From Centropus unirufus (taxonomy: Eukaryota; Chordata; Aves; Cuculiformes; Centropidae): 64,000 nt of DNA. Shown piece after piece: positions 24,836 through 37,549 of this stretch; positions within the stretch are counted from its first letter, which is position 1, and each line of letters starts with the position of its first letter. The stretch covers positions 1,115,655-1,179,654 of the forward strand of contig VYZI01000084.1 of NCBI GenBank assembly GCA_013397695.1, given 5' to 3'. Below the pieces are notes generated by a model. It worked only from the letters and a program-made list of their open reading frames with translations. It was not told the DNA's origin and did no database searches. A program made the translations under genes and the position numbers.

Positions 24836-25589
24836 GAAAGCTTTCCCTTCTTAAATACACTGTGGAGTTTGGTCTTTTAGATACTGCAGTTACCAGTAGT
24901 GGAGCTCATCCATATTTCTGCTCTGAGAGCTCTGGCAAGGGAAAATCCACCTCTTTGAAGGGTGCACCTAGCGTAGCCCCTTGCAAAGGGTTGCTCGCAT
25001 GCTGCTCTACTGCTAGTGCTTCGACTGTATAAACTGTGGCAACAGCAGGACATCTGTCTACAATAGGCATTGAGCTGCACAAATTAGAAAATAGTCTAGC
25101 TAAAAGGGGATAAACAGATCTAAAGAGAAGTTATCAATCTTTTGCTGTCAGACAGTAAAGCATTATTGAGTGGGTGCTCTGGGTCTCCTGTAACTCCATG
25201 GTTTCATTACCAGTTTGGTGGATGAGCTAAGGAATTACTAAATCTACAGATGAGGGTGAGCTGGAAGGGGCTCAACACACATCTGGAAGACAGGATTTGA
25301 TTCAAATGGGAAAAATGGCCCTAGAAAACAGCATTTGATTCAAAAAGAACAACACCAGTTGGAGGACAGCCGAGTCGTCTTTTGGACGCAGTATCACTAC
25401 ACCTCAAGAGAGATCTCAGCCAAGTGGTAATGGTCAGAGTGGATGGAAAACACAATCTGTGAGTAAAAAGTGAAAGAAATGGGCTTAACTGGGAGAAGTG
25501 GTGACTGAAGGCAGAAATGAGTGTTCACTAAATACACAAAAATCAGTGAGGAAAACAGAAATACATGTTTTTTCTTTTGTTCTCTGCCT

Positions 25590-25850
25590 GTTGTAGTGAG
25601 GGAAAGAAATAAGGGTCATAGATTGTGGAAAGACGGAATTAGGTTTGGCATTAGGACAAAACTTCTTGATAGTAATGGCAGATAAAACAGTGGAGTAGGT
25701 TGCCTTGGAAGGCAGTGACATCTCCATCATGAGAGGCTTTGAAGAGCTGACCCGACAAATTGTAGACGGTGCTTTGTGGAAACAGAATGGACAAGATAAT
25801 GTGTGATCTCTTTTGGCCCTATTTTCAATAATGATTTGTTTGGCTATCAC
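25590..25850 (+). mobile_element. Probable old CR1/L3-type LINE 3' fragment
   Basis: The + strand carries a degraded C-terminal CR1-type segment: ACAAAACTTCTTGATAGTAA, then GTGGAGTAGGTTGCCTTGG (the V-x-x-L-P-R-like block) and CATGAGAGGCTTTGAAGAGC. It ends with TGTGATCTCTTTTGGCCC, corresponding to the family's 3' end. No open frame survives. The 3' border near 25830-25850 is estimated. It is old and highly mutated. Confidence 0.5.
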
Positions 25851-28800
25851 CAAGAATGTTAGTCCTGTTCTACTGGACATAACAATCCATGCTCTGCCTG
25901 GCAACTTTCCCGTGCACAGTTAGATTTTGAAGGAAGCACTTGTATCGTTGTCTCACTTGCATCTTTCCTACCTCCTGCTGAAGAACAGGTCCAGATGAGT
26001 CATTTTAGCTTCTCTCATTTCTCTTGATCCCTTGGGGTGAACAGTGGTGGAGCCCAGCCCAGCCCTGCTATGCTGAGGGGAACAGGTTGGGCTTCAGAAG
26101 AAGTACATTTGCAAACCCTCATGAAGGCATTGCCACTAGAGTGCTTTTCACTCCCCAAATACCCTGAATGCTGAAAATACAAGACTTAAAGTTCTCCCTC
26201 CAAGCCCAAACCTGACCCTTCATGCCAGTTCATTATGATGCATTCATTAAACATGTGATCACATGCTATTTTTCCAGATGCTCCACTGCATCTTTTCTCG
26301 TGATTAAACTTAGTAACCAGCCATTGGCAAGTTCTACGGTTGAAAACACAGATGAGAAAAGTTAATATTCCACTGGTTTTAATAGGCTACATTTGAGTAC
26401 ATGCAACTGGAAACAGTCAATGCTGCAGCTTGGACTTTTCTCCTGCAACCTTTTCAGCCTGTGGTGTAGAGCACAGAGTTGTGAAAGCTCCTATATACTC
26501 TATGGAGGCTTTTTTACAATGGAGACATATGGGAAATTTAAATAAGTGGGTTGGGCGGCGAAATAGATTCTACCTGGATTTGGGGAAAGAAAAAGGAGTA
26601 TCAGGCAGCTGCTGTACTTTGTTATGACCATGAGTTGTGTGTTGCATCAGGCAGTATTTAAGGATGAAGTCTAAATCCTTCCCACAGGTGTAATAACTTC
26701 AATTAGGCTCAAGCTGAAAAACTTGGCTCAATGTAAATCTGAACAAGAGAGATTTTAAACACTAGAACCAAACGTCATTGTTAGCACACAGTACTTGGGT
26801 AAATAATGATATAAAAGCATATTCCTTTCTTTCTAAATAAGGTACAAATAATTATGGAGGTCTGTCTTTGAGAAAAAATTGACCAAGCTTAGCACATCTT
26901 TATTAGCTTCCATCTTCCCAAAGGAAAACAATGAATGAAGTAGTATAGTCCTCAATTCACCCTACCAGAAAGGACTGTTTTGAATGCCTGACTTGTTACA
27001 GATGTGTCACTTTTTAACATAACTCAGCCTGGCTTAATGCCTCTTGACAGGATGTAATAACCCAATGTGGCATCTTAAGGAGAAATAGTTATCCTTTTGG
27101 TCTGAACTTTAGACCTAATAATATCAGTGTAGAAAAAATACTGGGGGAAAAAAAAGAAATCCTTACAAGTGGATTGTAGGAGTGAGATGTATTAGATCAG
27201 CTGTTTCTTAGGTGGTATAATCTGATGGTCCCTATTCTCAGTGACATAGTGTATTTCAGTAGCAGTGAAACTCCTGTCAGTCTCCATTCATTGCCGTTAC
27301 TGAAATTTGAGAGGTTAGGATGGTTGAATAATTAAACTAGAAAAACTCCACCAACTTTCAAAATTGCACACAGTTAGTCCTTGTTTTCAGTTAGTGCAGT
27401 AGGTATTTCACAGTGATTATAAAGAAATCAAGTTTTTGGATGGTCACAGAGTTGTGGAACTAACAGTCATGCCAGAGGTCCCACCTGGCTTCAACCATCT
27501 AAATGTACAGTGAGTATTTGGTGGTTGCTGCGGATCAGGATGCCAGTCTCAGTCCAAGCCACCATGTTCACAGCAGAGCAATGAAGGTTTAGAGGGGCAT
27601 GGAATTTGTGGTGTCCTGTCAAGGTTTTTTGCTGCAGATTTTCCTGAGCTAGCAGTGAGTAAGCTTGGCAGTCACCAAGACAGCTACCTGTGCTGCTTTC
27701 ACTACGTGAAAAGCCCTGCATTTCTTCTGCACTTCTCATAGTGGACTGTGACCAGATGGGGATGAAAAGACTCAATGTCTCCACTAGAAGCAGCTCTAGG
27801 GGGTCCTCAGGGAGCTGGGCAGGCATAGTGGGAGGGATCCCTCAGGCACTACCAGACACTACTTTCCCGGGGTCTCTTTAGGACTAGGCAGAGAGACTGC
27901 ATTCTCCAAGTGATGGCACCAGGCATAGTCCTCCAGCCTTGGCTGGGATGGGAATATTTTTAGATATTTTATTGTACTCTTAAGGATTTTGTGAGGAAAA
28001 CAATCACATGAGTATTCTGGCCTTCTACAGACCAAATATTACAGCTGCTTGAAGGTCTTCATAATTTCACCTTCATCTCAATGCTATATAATAGAATGCT
28101 ATATAATGAGATAGGTTATCCCTCACTTATAACTGGGGAATCTCCGGCAGAAGGCAGGTTAGGTGGCATGGCCAAGGGTCCCCAGAAGTTGGTGAGATTT
28201 GGAGGAGAAGAGGCCATCCTCAAATCCCATGCAATGCAGATAAAGGCCTGTTAGTCATTAGCTGGAGCTTGTCGTAGCGGATGGCATTGCTCCATCTCCA
28301 CTGCTTCTAGAGAGAGCCTGTTGCAAAGCCTTAGTGGTGCTGTTGGAAAGGCTCCTACTCACACGATGGGCTTTTGGACCGTTCCCTGTGCTATACCATC
28401 AAATGTTAGTTTGAAAATGCAGTTTACAATTTCCTCTCTCTTCACTTACCCTCATCAAGGGCTTGGCTGAATACAGCAATAAGGAAGCAAAGAGGGTCAA
28501 GTTTATAAATGACTGTGGGAAGTTTTGTTTCCATGGCTGCCAGCAATTACCGTGCAGACTCAGATGAGTGGCGATTACAGCCCAGGGCTGCTATTTTGTG
28601 TGCTGGCAAGACACAGTAACAAATGACAAACTTAATTCTCTGCTACAGCAGGGAGTAGGCATCTCACTCTGTGAACCTGGGGCTTATCTTACAGGAGAAG
28701 CAGCTTTAAGTGGATTTCTCCCTTTTTTCTGGCTGTGCTGGTGCCAGCTAATGCATATTCTTCAGCTGCTAGCATCATCTCACCTTGGAGATCTTAAGTC

Positions 28801-29529
28801 TATTAGTCACCCACCCTTTCTATTTTTGGACCTGGGAAATGTTAAGCAAAGAAGAAAATCCAGCCCCCAGAGTGGGCTTACAGGTAAAATCTTACTTTTA
28901 TTATTTTTTTTTGCCCAAAGAATCTGATGAACTCTTCACTAATTGAAATAGCAAAAATAAATTTTTTCTCAGCTAAGATGAAGAGTTGCAGCTTACATTC
29001 CACAGAGGCTGGGAGCTGACCTCCCTCCAGAACATTTCCACATGATGCTGACTGTAAAGGCAGAGGCCAGGGACTTTATAAGATTACAAGTCCACACTAT
29101 GGATATATTTTTAAGTATTAGCAATGAATTAACATTGTACAGCTATCCATACTATCTCAACTTGGTGTCATGGCTTAAACCACAGTAAAGTGTATGCACT
29201 TGGGTGGTGTGTGGAACATTTTGTGAGAGCGTCCAGCTGTCTTGAGCCCATCCTCGTGCCTCTGAGGCAAAAAAGCGTCCTTTGGGGCAAAAAGGAAACT
29301 TTGGTGTCTGCCTAGTACTGAAGGGACATAACAATAAAACACATAACTATATAGTGAGTTGGCATTGAGACAGTGCTTTCAGCTGTTATCTTAGTTGTTG
29401 TTACAGTGTCCTGACACAGTGGACAAGGAAATGTTCCTTTCCAATGGACACAGAGATAAATACTAGTAGTAGAGTTATGCATTACAGACTAGCTTTATTC
29501 ATCTACTGTCTATCATGTTTGAAAAGTTT
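25851..29529. other. Unique non-coding sequence
   Basis: No supported gene or recognisable repeat occupies this stretch, apart from a 15-bp tandem duplication at 28080-28107. A 111-codon minus-strand frame near 27491-27826 and a 119-codon plus-strand frame at 28568-28927 show no family features. Confidence 0.55.
28080..28107. repeat. 15-bp tandem duplication
   Basis: AATGCTATATAAT occurs at 28080-28092 and again at 28095-28107 with a 2-bp spacer (AG). This is a local duplication. Confidence 0.75.
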
Positions 29530-29775
29530 TGGTGGTCCGATGAAGTTCCCAATGACTAGATAAGGGCAAACATTATTCCCATTTTTAAAAAAGGGAAAAA
29601 GCAACACCTAGAGAACTACAGGCCTGTCAGTCTCACCCCTGTGCCCAGAGTAGATCAACCTGGAAACTCTTCTGAAGTGCATGGAAAATAAGGAGGTGAT
29701 TGGTGTTGATGATTCCAGAATTTTATGATTCTAGAATAGATTTTATCATTCTATGATTCTAGAATTTTATGATTC
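29530..29775 (+). mobile_element. CR1 LINE fragment with internal deletion (RT segment joined to 3' tail)
   Basis: The + strand encodes a CR1 RT segment: a PFLKKGKKQHLENYRPVSLT-like stretch at about 29577-29635, matching the family's F-K-K-G-K...N-Y-R-P-V-S-L-T motif. A frame then reads ETLLKCMENKEVIG (about 29661-29705). The sequence immediately changes to ATGATTCCAGAATTTTATGATTC and further TATGATTCTAGAA-type units (29708-29775), like the ATTCTATGA microsatellite that ends CR1. Most of the RT and all of the C-terminal region between these parts are missing. At least one frame change lies within the coding part. Confidence 0.75.
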
Positions 29776-29849
29776 AGAGGCAGCCCTCAACAAGTAGCTA
29801 GTCCACTGAAATCGGCAGTACTTTTGCTATTGATGACTTCCTCTCTGTT

Positions 29850-30080
29850 GGATGCCAAAAAATGGTGATCAGATCATCCCTGCAGCCATCATTTCTGTAA
29901 ACTGAGAAGTCTGGCTCTTGGAGTCATGCCTTGGGAGGCAGGTTTGAAAATCCTGTGACCGTTGTTACAGATCTTCTCTGGAGCATCTCCAACTCATCAA
30001 GCTGTTTCCTGAGCTGAGCAGTCTGGGTTCCTGGTGTAGTTGCACCAGTTTCAAAGAATAGGTAACTTTGTCTTCGTATT
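29850..30080 (-). mobile_element. Possible CR1-type fragment (C-terminal ORF2 side)
   Basis: The + strand words TCTCTGGAGCATCTCCAACT and, near 30001, GCTGTTTCCTGAGCTGAGCA resemble the reverse complement of the conserved segment just upstream of the V-Q-R-R-A block in CR1-type ORF2. It lies where the C-terminal part of the RT fragment at 30520-30870 would be expected. Similarity is weak, so it may be chance. Confidence 0.3.
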
Positions 30081-30519
30081 GCCCTCAGAGGTGTTCCTGA
30101 TCGGGTGTTGTATCAGATGTTTTGGTGACGGTATTACACTGGACATTTGTGCTTGACTAATTGGAATCCATAACTCATTTTTTTAAACATTCCTGCCTGT
30201 TTCCTGTACTGCATATATCATGTATGTATTCTGTCTAGTTTTGTTTACTTCACATGTGCCTGAGCTGAAATATGTATAGTAGTGCCATACTTGTTTCTGC
30301 CATGTTCACCAAGAAATTACAGAGTTGCTTGTATCAGTGACTTGTCCTTCCAATCTTAGTATGACAGATTCTTGGAGATCACAGGTATGAATGTAAAATG
30401 GCATCAAGCCACCCATTTAATGTTATGGACCCAACTTATACAACAACTGCATAAGACAGCTTTCTGTGTTCAATCATTTTTTTTTTCAGAGTTATTAGTC
30501 ACTTTAATCCATTTTCTAC
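30081..30519. other. Unassigned sequence between CR1 fragments
   Basis: No gene is seen. It may be the eroded middle of one minus-strand CR1 whose better parts flank it, but I recognise no specific motif. Confidence 0.4.
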
Positions 30520-30870
30520 CTGCTCTGTGGGTTTTTGTATTGTTCTACGATATAAATCCGGCTGGTATGTGGCACCAAGTGGAATGCTTTGGAAAATCTT
30601 AGTGTTTTTTTCATCAACACCATTGACTTCAACTAAAGTTGTAGTCAAGACAAAGAATGATATTAAGTTCATTTGACAGGGTCTGGTTTCCATAAACCCC
30701 TGCTGATGCACATGAATTATATTCCCCCTATTAGCTGCTCCATTCTTTTACCTGGGATCGATGTCAGCCTGACAGGCCTATAATTACCTGGGTCATCTCC
30801 TTTACCCTTTTAAAATATTAGCTCAACACAGGCTTTCTGTCAGTCTTGTGGAAACTTCCTGCTGCTCCAT
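30520..30870 (-). mobile_element. CR1-type LINE fragment, N-terminal RT region
   Basis: The minus strand encodes KGKGDDPGNYRPVRLTSIPG (about 30807-30748), a clear copy of the N-Y-R-P-V-x-L-T-S motif of CR1 reverse transcriptases. A frame with HQQGFMETRPCQMNLISFF (about 30708-30652) follows, matching the Q-H-G-F-x-x-x-x-S-C-x-x-N-L block, and a later FSKAFHLVPH-like segment near 30570 follows RT motif A. Stops and a frameshift separate the parts. The copy is old and inactive. Confidence 0.8.
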
Positions 30871-33800
30871 GAGTTATGGAAAATTAACCTTCATAATACA
30901 GACAGCTGTAGCCAAAGCAGCACAAAGCAAAACAAGGCTGTCTTCTCTTGCTCCCTGTCACCTGCCAGTCTAGGAAGGTGCCCCCCAGCATCCCCAGTAT
31001 TGTCACACATAGTCAGGAAAGTTGCGCTTTGGCCACTTGCCTTGTTTCTATGAATGCTGGTCTCCCTTTTCTCCCAGCACCACTACAGGATGGCTTTCTT
31101 CTGCTCTTTACCATAGTTTTTCCTCCCACTGTGTGGGTTTTTGTGAACAAAGTTAGTATCTCTGGAAGAGCTGTGACCCCTGGGGAACACATACCACCTC
31201 AGGGTGGCAGAAGCTAAGAGTTTTCCCTTTGTGGTGGCTGGGCTGCTGAGGCAAAGGGCTGCCAGAACCCAAGAGATGAAGCTGTGCCTGGCAGCTCTGC
31301 CTCTTGACTGGGGACCGATCCTGAACAAGAGTTTCCCCTTTTGATTCTGAGTCTCCTGGTGTACAAAAGGGGTGTAATTGTTTCTTGGCAGGGAGATTTG
31401 TGAATTGTAAACGACAAAGGAAAGTGATAATGTATTCTTTTTTCTCATTTTCAGTTTCCCATTCCCTCCTTCTTCAACTTTTTCCCAATCTTTTCTCTCC
31501 TTCTGCCTGCTTCTTAACCCTTATCTTTGTGCTTCTCTGCTGTTACCATACCCAGGCAGTGTCTGACTGAAACAAATGCTGATGTACGTAGGCACAAGAA
31601 TATATAGTGTATTGGACCACAAGACTGAGTGCTGTGACATTTATGCTCTGGAGCTGTTCTCATAAATGTAGGCTGTGATTTTAATCAATGTCAGTGTCCC
31701 CTGGGTGAGATACCGATATATTTTAATATATAACTAAGTATTTTTATATGTAGGTACAACTTCTATAAGGAGGAAAGCAGACTGATGTACAAAAGAGTTC
31801 ATAATAATAGCAATAAAAATGTAGAGCAAATGTGCAAACTTCTGCTCTACCCCTTCACATAAGTGCAAACAAGTGTTAAGACACCCACAGAACATGGATG
31901 TACTGTAAGGGAATCCCCATGTCAAGCTAGGTGAGATGTAACCCATAGTTTAATAGATGATTCTTTTTTTAGGGATGCATTTCTGCATCTTTTGATCTAC
32001 ATCTCTGGAAGCACTGCACCATCTCGTCTCAAAGCCAAGAGATTTTTATTGCTGGATTATCCATGGATCTCATGGTGGCCTCATTCAAGCTTTCCTTTGA
32101 CCCTCTGAGGAAAAAAGAGATCTAGAGTACGGAGAAGAAAACCTCAAGGGTGACTGGTCTTTACTTCCAAATGTATTTGGAGTTAGGTAGTGAGAAAGGG
32201 TAAAAAAAATGTTATAGACCAAGAAATTAGGAAGGAAATATGTCAATGTAGAATTTTTTCCTCATGGGATACTGCCTAGGGACACAGCCACTGCAGTAGC
32301 TGGGAGTGATCATCCTGTCAGGGCAATGAGATGGAAGAGACACAGAGAACTCACTTAAATTTATGAGGGCACGTGCAATATGTTAAGCACGGATTGCATC
32401 TGGATATTACTCTGTAGGCAAGTGGTGTTTCTCTCCCAAACACAGGCCCCATAGAATAGTAATAAGGAAACCTTAAGGACTGGAACAAACTCAGGGTTAT
32501 TTTATTAGTGTATGTGGTTATCAAGCAAGCCTAGCACTAGGGATCCTGTTACACACCACTGCTTCCGAGTCATTACTCCAAGCTTATGAGAGGAGCACAT
32601 TTCCCTCCTGGGGGACTCCAGATAATTGTTGATTTGGAAACTGAAGATGAATGGCAATGCTGAAGCATGCACACACACACAAATTGTCAGACTTTACTCC
32701 CTGTTTTTTAACATAGATGCTTCAAGAAGAGCCTGAGTAATTGATTTCCCTCTCTGGGATGAAACCTAAAAAATAGGTAGGAACTGTCACACAATTTGTT
32801 TCTCTGTCTTTCCAATAGTGAATAAATGAAGCGGCACTGAGGACAGCACTAAAGCCACTCATCGACCATAAAGCACCCACCGTAGCATACAATGCTGAGC
32901 ACTGGGATAAGGATGCAATGCACCCCAGGGAGGGTGACATTGTAGCATTAACTCTTGCTTACCTGCAGGAAAACAAGCCTGTGCTGAAGCTGGAGTTGCT
33001 TAGTGACTTAACTCCCAGCCTAAGCTCAGGGCACTTGTATTTGCTGTAGATACTGAAAGGCAGCAAAGTCCTAAGACATGGTACACCTGCCCATACTAAC
33101 TTTGCTTAGAGAGGAAGGAGCCTTTGTAAAGCTCAATCAAAAACTTTTTGAGCTCATTTGTAATTCCCACTGTAATGGAGTAGACTTCAGGAAAAGTATC
33201 CATAGGTGCAGAGCTGATATGAGAAGGCTGAAATCCTTTATCCAGGCACAGGAAAGTGAGCTAATGTAGCTCAGTGGCTTTATGGAAGTCAGCTGAGACA
33301 AGACATTTTATTTACCTTCAGGACTGAGCCAGAAACACCTGAGCTCAGTCGGTTACAACAGAACTGCTGATGAGTGGTAATTCCATTTCTGGTGACCACT
33401 CTGCCACAGGCATATACAGATACAATGCTTATCCCAGCACTGGTTTAAAGGAGGAGGAATCAGGATCTATGACAGGAAGAAGCAGCATTTGTTGGTGCCC
33501 ACAATTCCTCTTTGCAGTGGGATGCTGTCTTATCAGTGTTTTTTCACTGGGAGCAGGAGCAGTTTCTGCCTTCTTGGACTAGATGAATATTGTCAGACCT
33601 AGCTCAGTCCAAAGAAAATTATGATTTCAATAAACTCAAGAAGAAAGACTCTTCCTTCCATGGCCTTGCTCCATTCCCCATATTTAACCTCCATTTATGG
33701 GCATCAAAGCAGAAATGGCCTTTTTCTGTCACTAGCACATCCCAGCATGTCCAGGGACAACTTTGGCCCTCAATAAAAGTGAAGGGAAATCAGCTTTAAA

Positions 33801-34199
33801 TACACTCCAGGCAGGCCCCGGGAAACTTGCGTGTTGCCAAGGCTACACAGCTACTGGTGTCCAAAATAGATGAAATCTGTCTGCTAGGCAGTGGTGCCTG
33901 CAGCACAGACATCTCCAGAAGGACAGGACCCATCTTGCCCATGGCAATTTTATGGCAGGGACTCCTTTAGGTCAAGGTTAACTTCTGTTAAAGTAATATT
34001 CACATATGCTGCAGTACCTGCATACATGACTGTGGGTGACTCTAACTGTACAAGTGATTCTTGTAAAATGCACAGAGAAGTGCAGATCCTCTGTTCCTCA
34101 GGTCCAGGACACTCACAAAATGTGTTCTACAGTGGGAGGGTCTATATCCCTTTGGCTCCCTTCTTGTTGGCCATTGACCCAGGAGGGCTGAGGAGAGTG
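30871..34199. other. Unique non-coding sequence
   Basis: No gene is supported. The stretch holds a short CA repeat at 32670-32681 and many short open frames without family resemblance. There are no LTR termini or CR1 tails. Confidence 0.55.
32670..32681. repeat. Short CA dinucleotide repeat
   Basis: Six CA units follow GCATG. The run is too short to expect strong length polymorphism. Confidence 0.8.
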
Positions 34200-34440
34200 G
34201 TTATCGGTGAAGACTAAGGCAAAAATGTTGCTTGGTACCTTAACTTCCTCCTCATCTATTGATATGAGGTCCCTATTTTTGTTCATCAGTGTGGGTATGC
34301 TTTCTTTAACATTTATTTTCTGGTTGACATAGCTATAGAAGCTTTTCTTGTTATTCTTTACTTCCTTTGCCAGGAGGAGTCCAGCAGGATGTTCACATCT
34401 ACCACCCAAGCTGGCAAGAGTGCCCTGCATACTGAGGTGT
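34200..34440 (-). mobile_element. CR1-type LINE fragment, ORF2 segment upstream of RT
   Basis: A minus-strand frame (34430-34113) contains EVKNNKKSFYSYVNQKINVK followed by LMNKNRDLI and EEEVKVPSNIFALVFT. This matches the CR1 ORF2 region between endonuclease and RT (D-V-K-x-N-K-K-x-F-Y-x-Y-I, then L-x-x-x-F-x-x-V-F-T). The frame is open across the conserved part, but both flanks lose similarity, leaving an isolated fragment without RT or 3' tail. Confidence 0.75.
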
Positions 34441-35739
34441 GCAGGGCTCTGGCAGGTCTAGTGTCCCATCATAGGACAGCAGGAATGATTCTTTCTAGTT
34501 CATCAGAGCTGATGCCTCTTTAGTGACCCATTGATGACAGAAGAAGGAGGGAGGAAGTATTTCTCACTGCCCTAGCACAAATAGGAATGAAAAACTGAAA
34601 AAATTGTGAAAAATACTTTGACATCTTTTCTTTAATTACAGAGCATTAGTTGTGTGCATCAGTCTGGACTCAGCAGGGTGGTTCCTTTGGGACATAAATG
34701 TCTCTTGCTCCCTGTGCTGTTTGTCCAGGAGCTGGAAAGGATGCCAGCAAGACATCAGGAAATACCACATTCTCACAGACCCAAAGATGCCTTAATTTCC
34801 ATAAAAATATTGTTTTCTTTTTCTGAATTATTGATTGTCTTCCTAGATGAATATAGTCTTTAAAAATGTATTAAGCAGAGCTGTTCTGTCCTGAAAGAAA
34901 GAATAATAGTAAAGCTTTGTCTTATAGCTGCCTGGAGGCTTTATTTCACAGCAAGATATTTGAAAGAGAAAGACTAACTTAACAAATATGGTATTGGATA
35001 GAGATTTCAGATGCCTCACTTCTTTTCTTGATTGTGCCATGGGTGTCCACTGTCACCTTTACTCCCTCAATGCCTAACTGTGGTGCAGAACAAGATGTAT
35101 TTCTCCGGTGTGTGTTATTTCTTTTGAGGCTTTCATTTTCTTGCTGCTTCTCTGCAGAGGAGACAGTGGTCCAGGGGATTGGTGTCATATGGGGGAATTA
35201 AATTGCAGTTGAAATACACATAATAATGTAGGGAGCATTGATGTTGATTAGGAGAGGGTCTGGAAAATTGGTGTAGCTAAATGGTGTAGTCGTGGGGGTT
35301 TTCTACCCATTTTTCAAGTGATGCTGGCTGACGCCTCTAAGGCAATGTCCCAATGCTGTCATAAAAATAAAACCCCAGATCTAAAGGTAAAAAAATCAAT
35401 GTCTTTTACCTGTGGCCTCAGACTTGCTCAAGTGTGTCCTGAGAGAGAGAGTATCTGACAGCAGCCTTCTCCTGCGCTATGCTTTACAATTCCTGTAATG
35501 CCAAGAACCGGGTGAGGCATCAGAGAGCACACACAAAGATCCTAAAGGGAATTCTGCACTGGTATAAACAGTAATCCAAACCAGCGACATGGTAGTTAAC
35601 TCAGAGACTTCCCCTAGAATATTATCAGCATGGTTCTTGTAGGTAAAGCAAGTCAAAGAGCTTAAGCAACTTATCCCAGAAAGTACATGCAACAGGAACA
35701 GAGCAGAAGCAGCGGCCAGATAGACCTGCTCCATGCCCT

Positions 35740-35809
35740 CCCCTGCTAGGGCTGTTCAGCAACGCAGTTTGTCCCTGTAAAGAGAGCAGAATCCCCTGCT
35801 AGGACTGTT
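35740..35809. repeat. 17-bp direct repeat, 53-bp spacing
   Basis: CCCCTGCTAGGGCTGTT (35740-35756) recurs as CCCCTGCTAGGACTGTT (35793-35809) with one mismatch. It looks like a small segmental copy within a short interval. Confidence 0.7.
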
Positions 35810-37509
35810 TAAACTTACTTTGCAAAACTCATCTATTCCAAATGACTACCCAAAATAATAATTTACATGCTACGGAGTGTTGTCTCAGATGTAATTTACT
35901 ACTGATTACTTCTATAACGTGCATGCTGGTTGTATGCGGCTGTACAGCATTCCATGATAATCAGCCCTACACTTGGAGGATAACGCTAACTGGCCCAGCA
36001 CAATCCAGATCTCCTCAGCAGTGAGAAATAATCTGTTTATTCTATGCGATTGTCGGTTTCCTCTGCAGAAAGTTCCGATCCCCTGTTTCCCCCAAGGACA
36101 TCCATCATCCCAGCATTCGTGGAGTAGACCACTAGGTGGAAGTGTTGGCTGTGCAAGCTAAGGAGATGACAAGCTGAGTAAAAGAGGAGCAAGTCCTGGG
36201 TTCCTGGCTTGCTCTCCTTTTAAGAACATCTGTGCTAGCAGCCTGGACTCAGGCTCGATCTGTTCGTGGAAGGCATCATTGGAGAAACCGCTCTATCGTT
36301 TTGCTAGTGTATTGTTTTATGACTTGCTGTTGATTAAAATAAATAGAGAAATTACAACTTACACTGAGGTGGATAAACACCTCATTGAGACAACCCCATA
36401 ATGAGAATATCAATTCCAAGAAGAGCAGGCAATCTCAGAGTTCCTGCTGAGCTCAGCAGTTCTAAAAAATACAGCTGTTCATTCAAATGCCTTAAAAACA
36501 AAAGAACAATCAACCGAACTCCCTTGACTTTAGGAACCTGCCTGTGACAATCCTGGTTTGCCATGTTGTGTTGGTACCACCTTAGGCCCTATTTTGATGC
36601 ACATCAAAAATGCTGGGGCAAATGAGTTTTTGTTCGATGATCAGACAGTTTTGCCTGGAGAAGAGCTGGTGGAGCGATCCAAAGAGCTGCGGAGGTGTGG
36701 TGCCCTCTTGCTCCCCCAACATTGCTGAGATGAAGGGTCTGGCCTGGAGGGTTCATGCTGCCCTCAGCAGTGCGAAGAAGGTTGGTCACGACTGGGAGGC
36801 TGAGCACCATGACTGCAGCCTGCCTGCCCTGTGTGGGACATGGGGCTTGTCACACACACAGATGGGGACTCACAGGTGGGGCAGCTTGGCTGCTCCCCTG
36901 TCAGACATCGGAGAGTACTGGTAAACCTGCGGGCCATGAAGATTTCTTCCTCCAGGACAACTCTGAGGATGGCTGAGGCTTATTGCTTCTCTTAAAACAT
37001 GAAGGACGGTGGAAGCAAGAATTTTTTTACAGCCAGAGATTTCAGGTTTGCCAATGGAGGGAGGTATTCCTGTATGGGAAGCCGCTGCTTTACTTCTGTA
37101 TTTACTCTCCAGACAGTTCCCACTTAATTGAAGTGCTCCAGCAACAATAAATTTCTTGGTGCTTAGTCTTGATCATTAGCGGCCTTACATAGTGGGGTTC
37201 ATAGGGTTGCTGCATTTCTGTGCTCTGTGGTGGCAGTGTGGTACTCCCCATGCCCACTGCTTCTCTTTAGTGCCTTTTTAGTCCACCAGAGCATGATGAG
37301 CTTGTCCCTAAAGGGGCCAAAAGTGAAAGGATAGGGCATTAATTTGCAGAAGGTGGCATATCTCAGTGTACACAGGTATGAATACTGCAGTGTGATTGTT
37401 CTGTAAATACCCACACACAACCCAGCTAAAGTAGAGAAGTCACTGCTAGAGTTAAACACCAGACATCTGGCAAGGGCACTTCGTTGCACAATTGAGAGGA
37501 GATGGGGAT

Positions 37510-37549
37510 GATGAAAATGAGTGGATACCGATGAAAATGAGTGGATACC
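37510..37549. repeat. 20-bp perfect tandem duplication
   Basis: GATGAAAATGAGTGGATACC occurs twice head to tail (37510-37529 and 37530-37549) without mismatch, suggesting a recent duplication event. Confidence 0.9.

Larger units (their letters stand above)
17776..25589. other. Unique non-coding sequence with candidate conserved blocks
   Basis: There is no supported gene. The stretch includes a TTA-rich patch near 17850-17885, three candidate conserved non-coding blocks listed separately, a run of nine C at 20371-20379, and a 16-bp near-duplicate at 22179-22214. Open frames are short, overlapping and unrelated to known families. Confidence 0.55.

Noticed and set aside
32722..33020. Possible exon-like stretch with AG/GT flanks
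   Set aside because: Splice dinucleotides are frequent by chance. No frame across the stretch encodes a recognisable protein and no adjacent exon is in phase.
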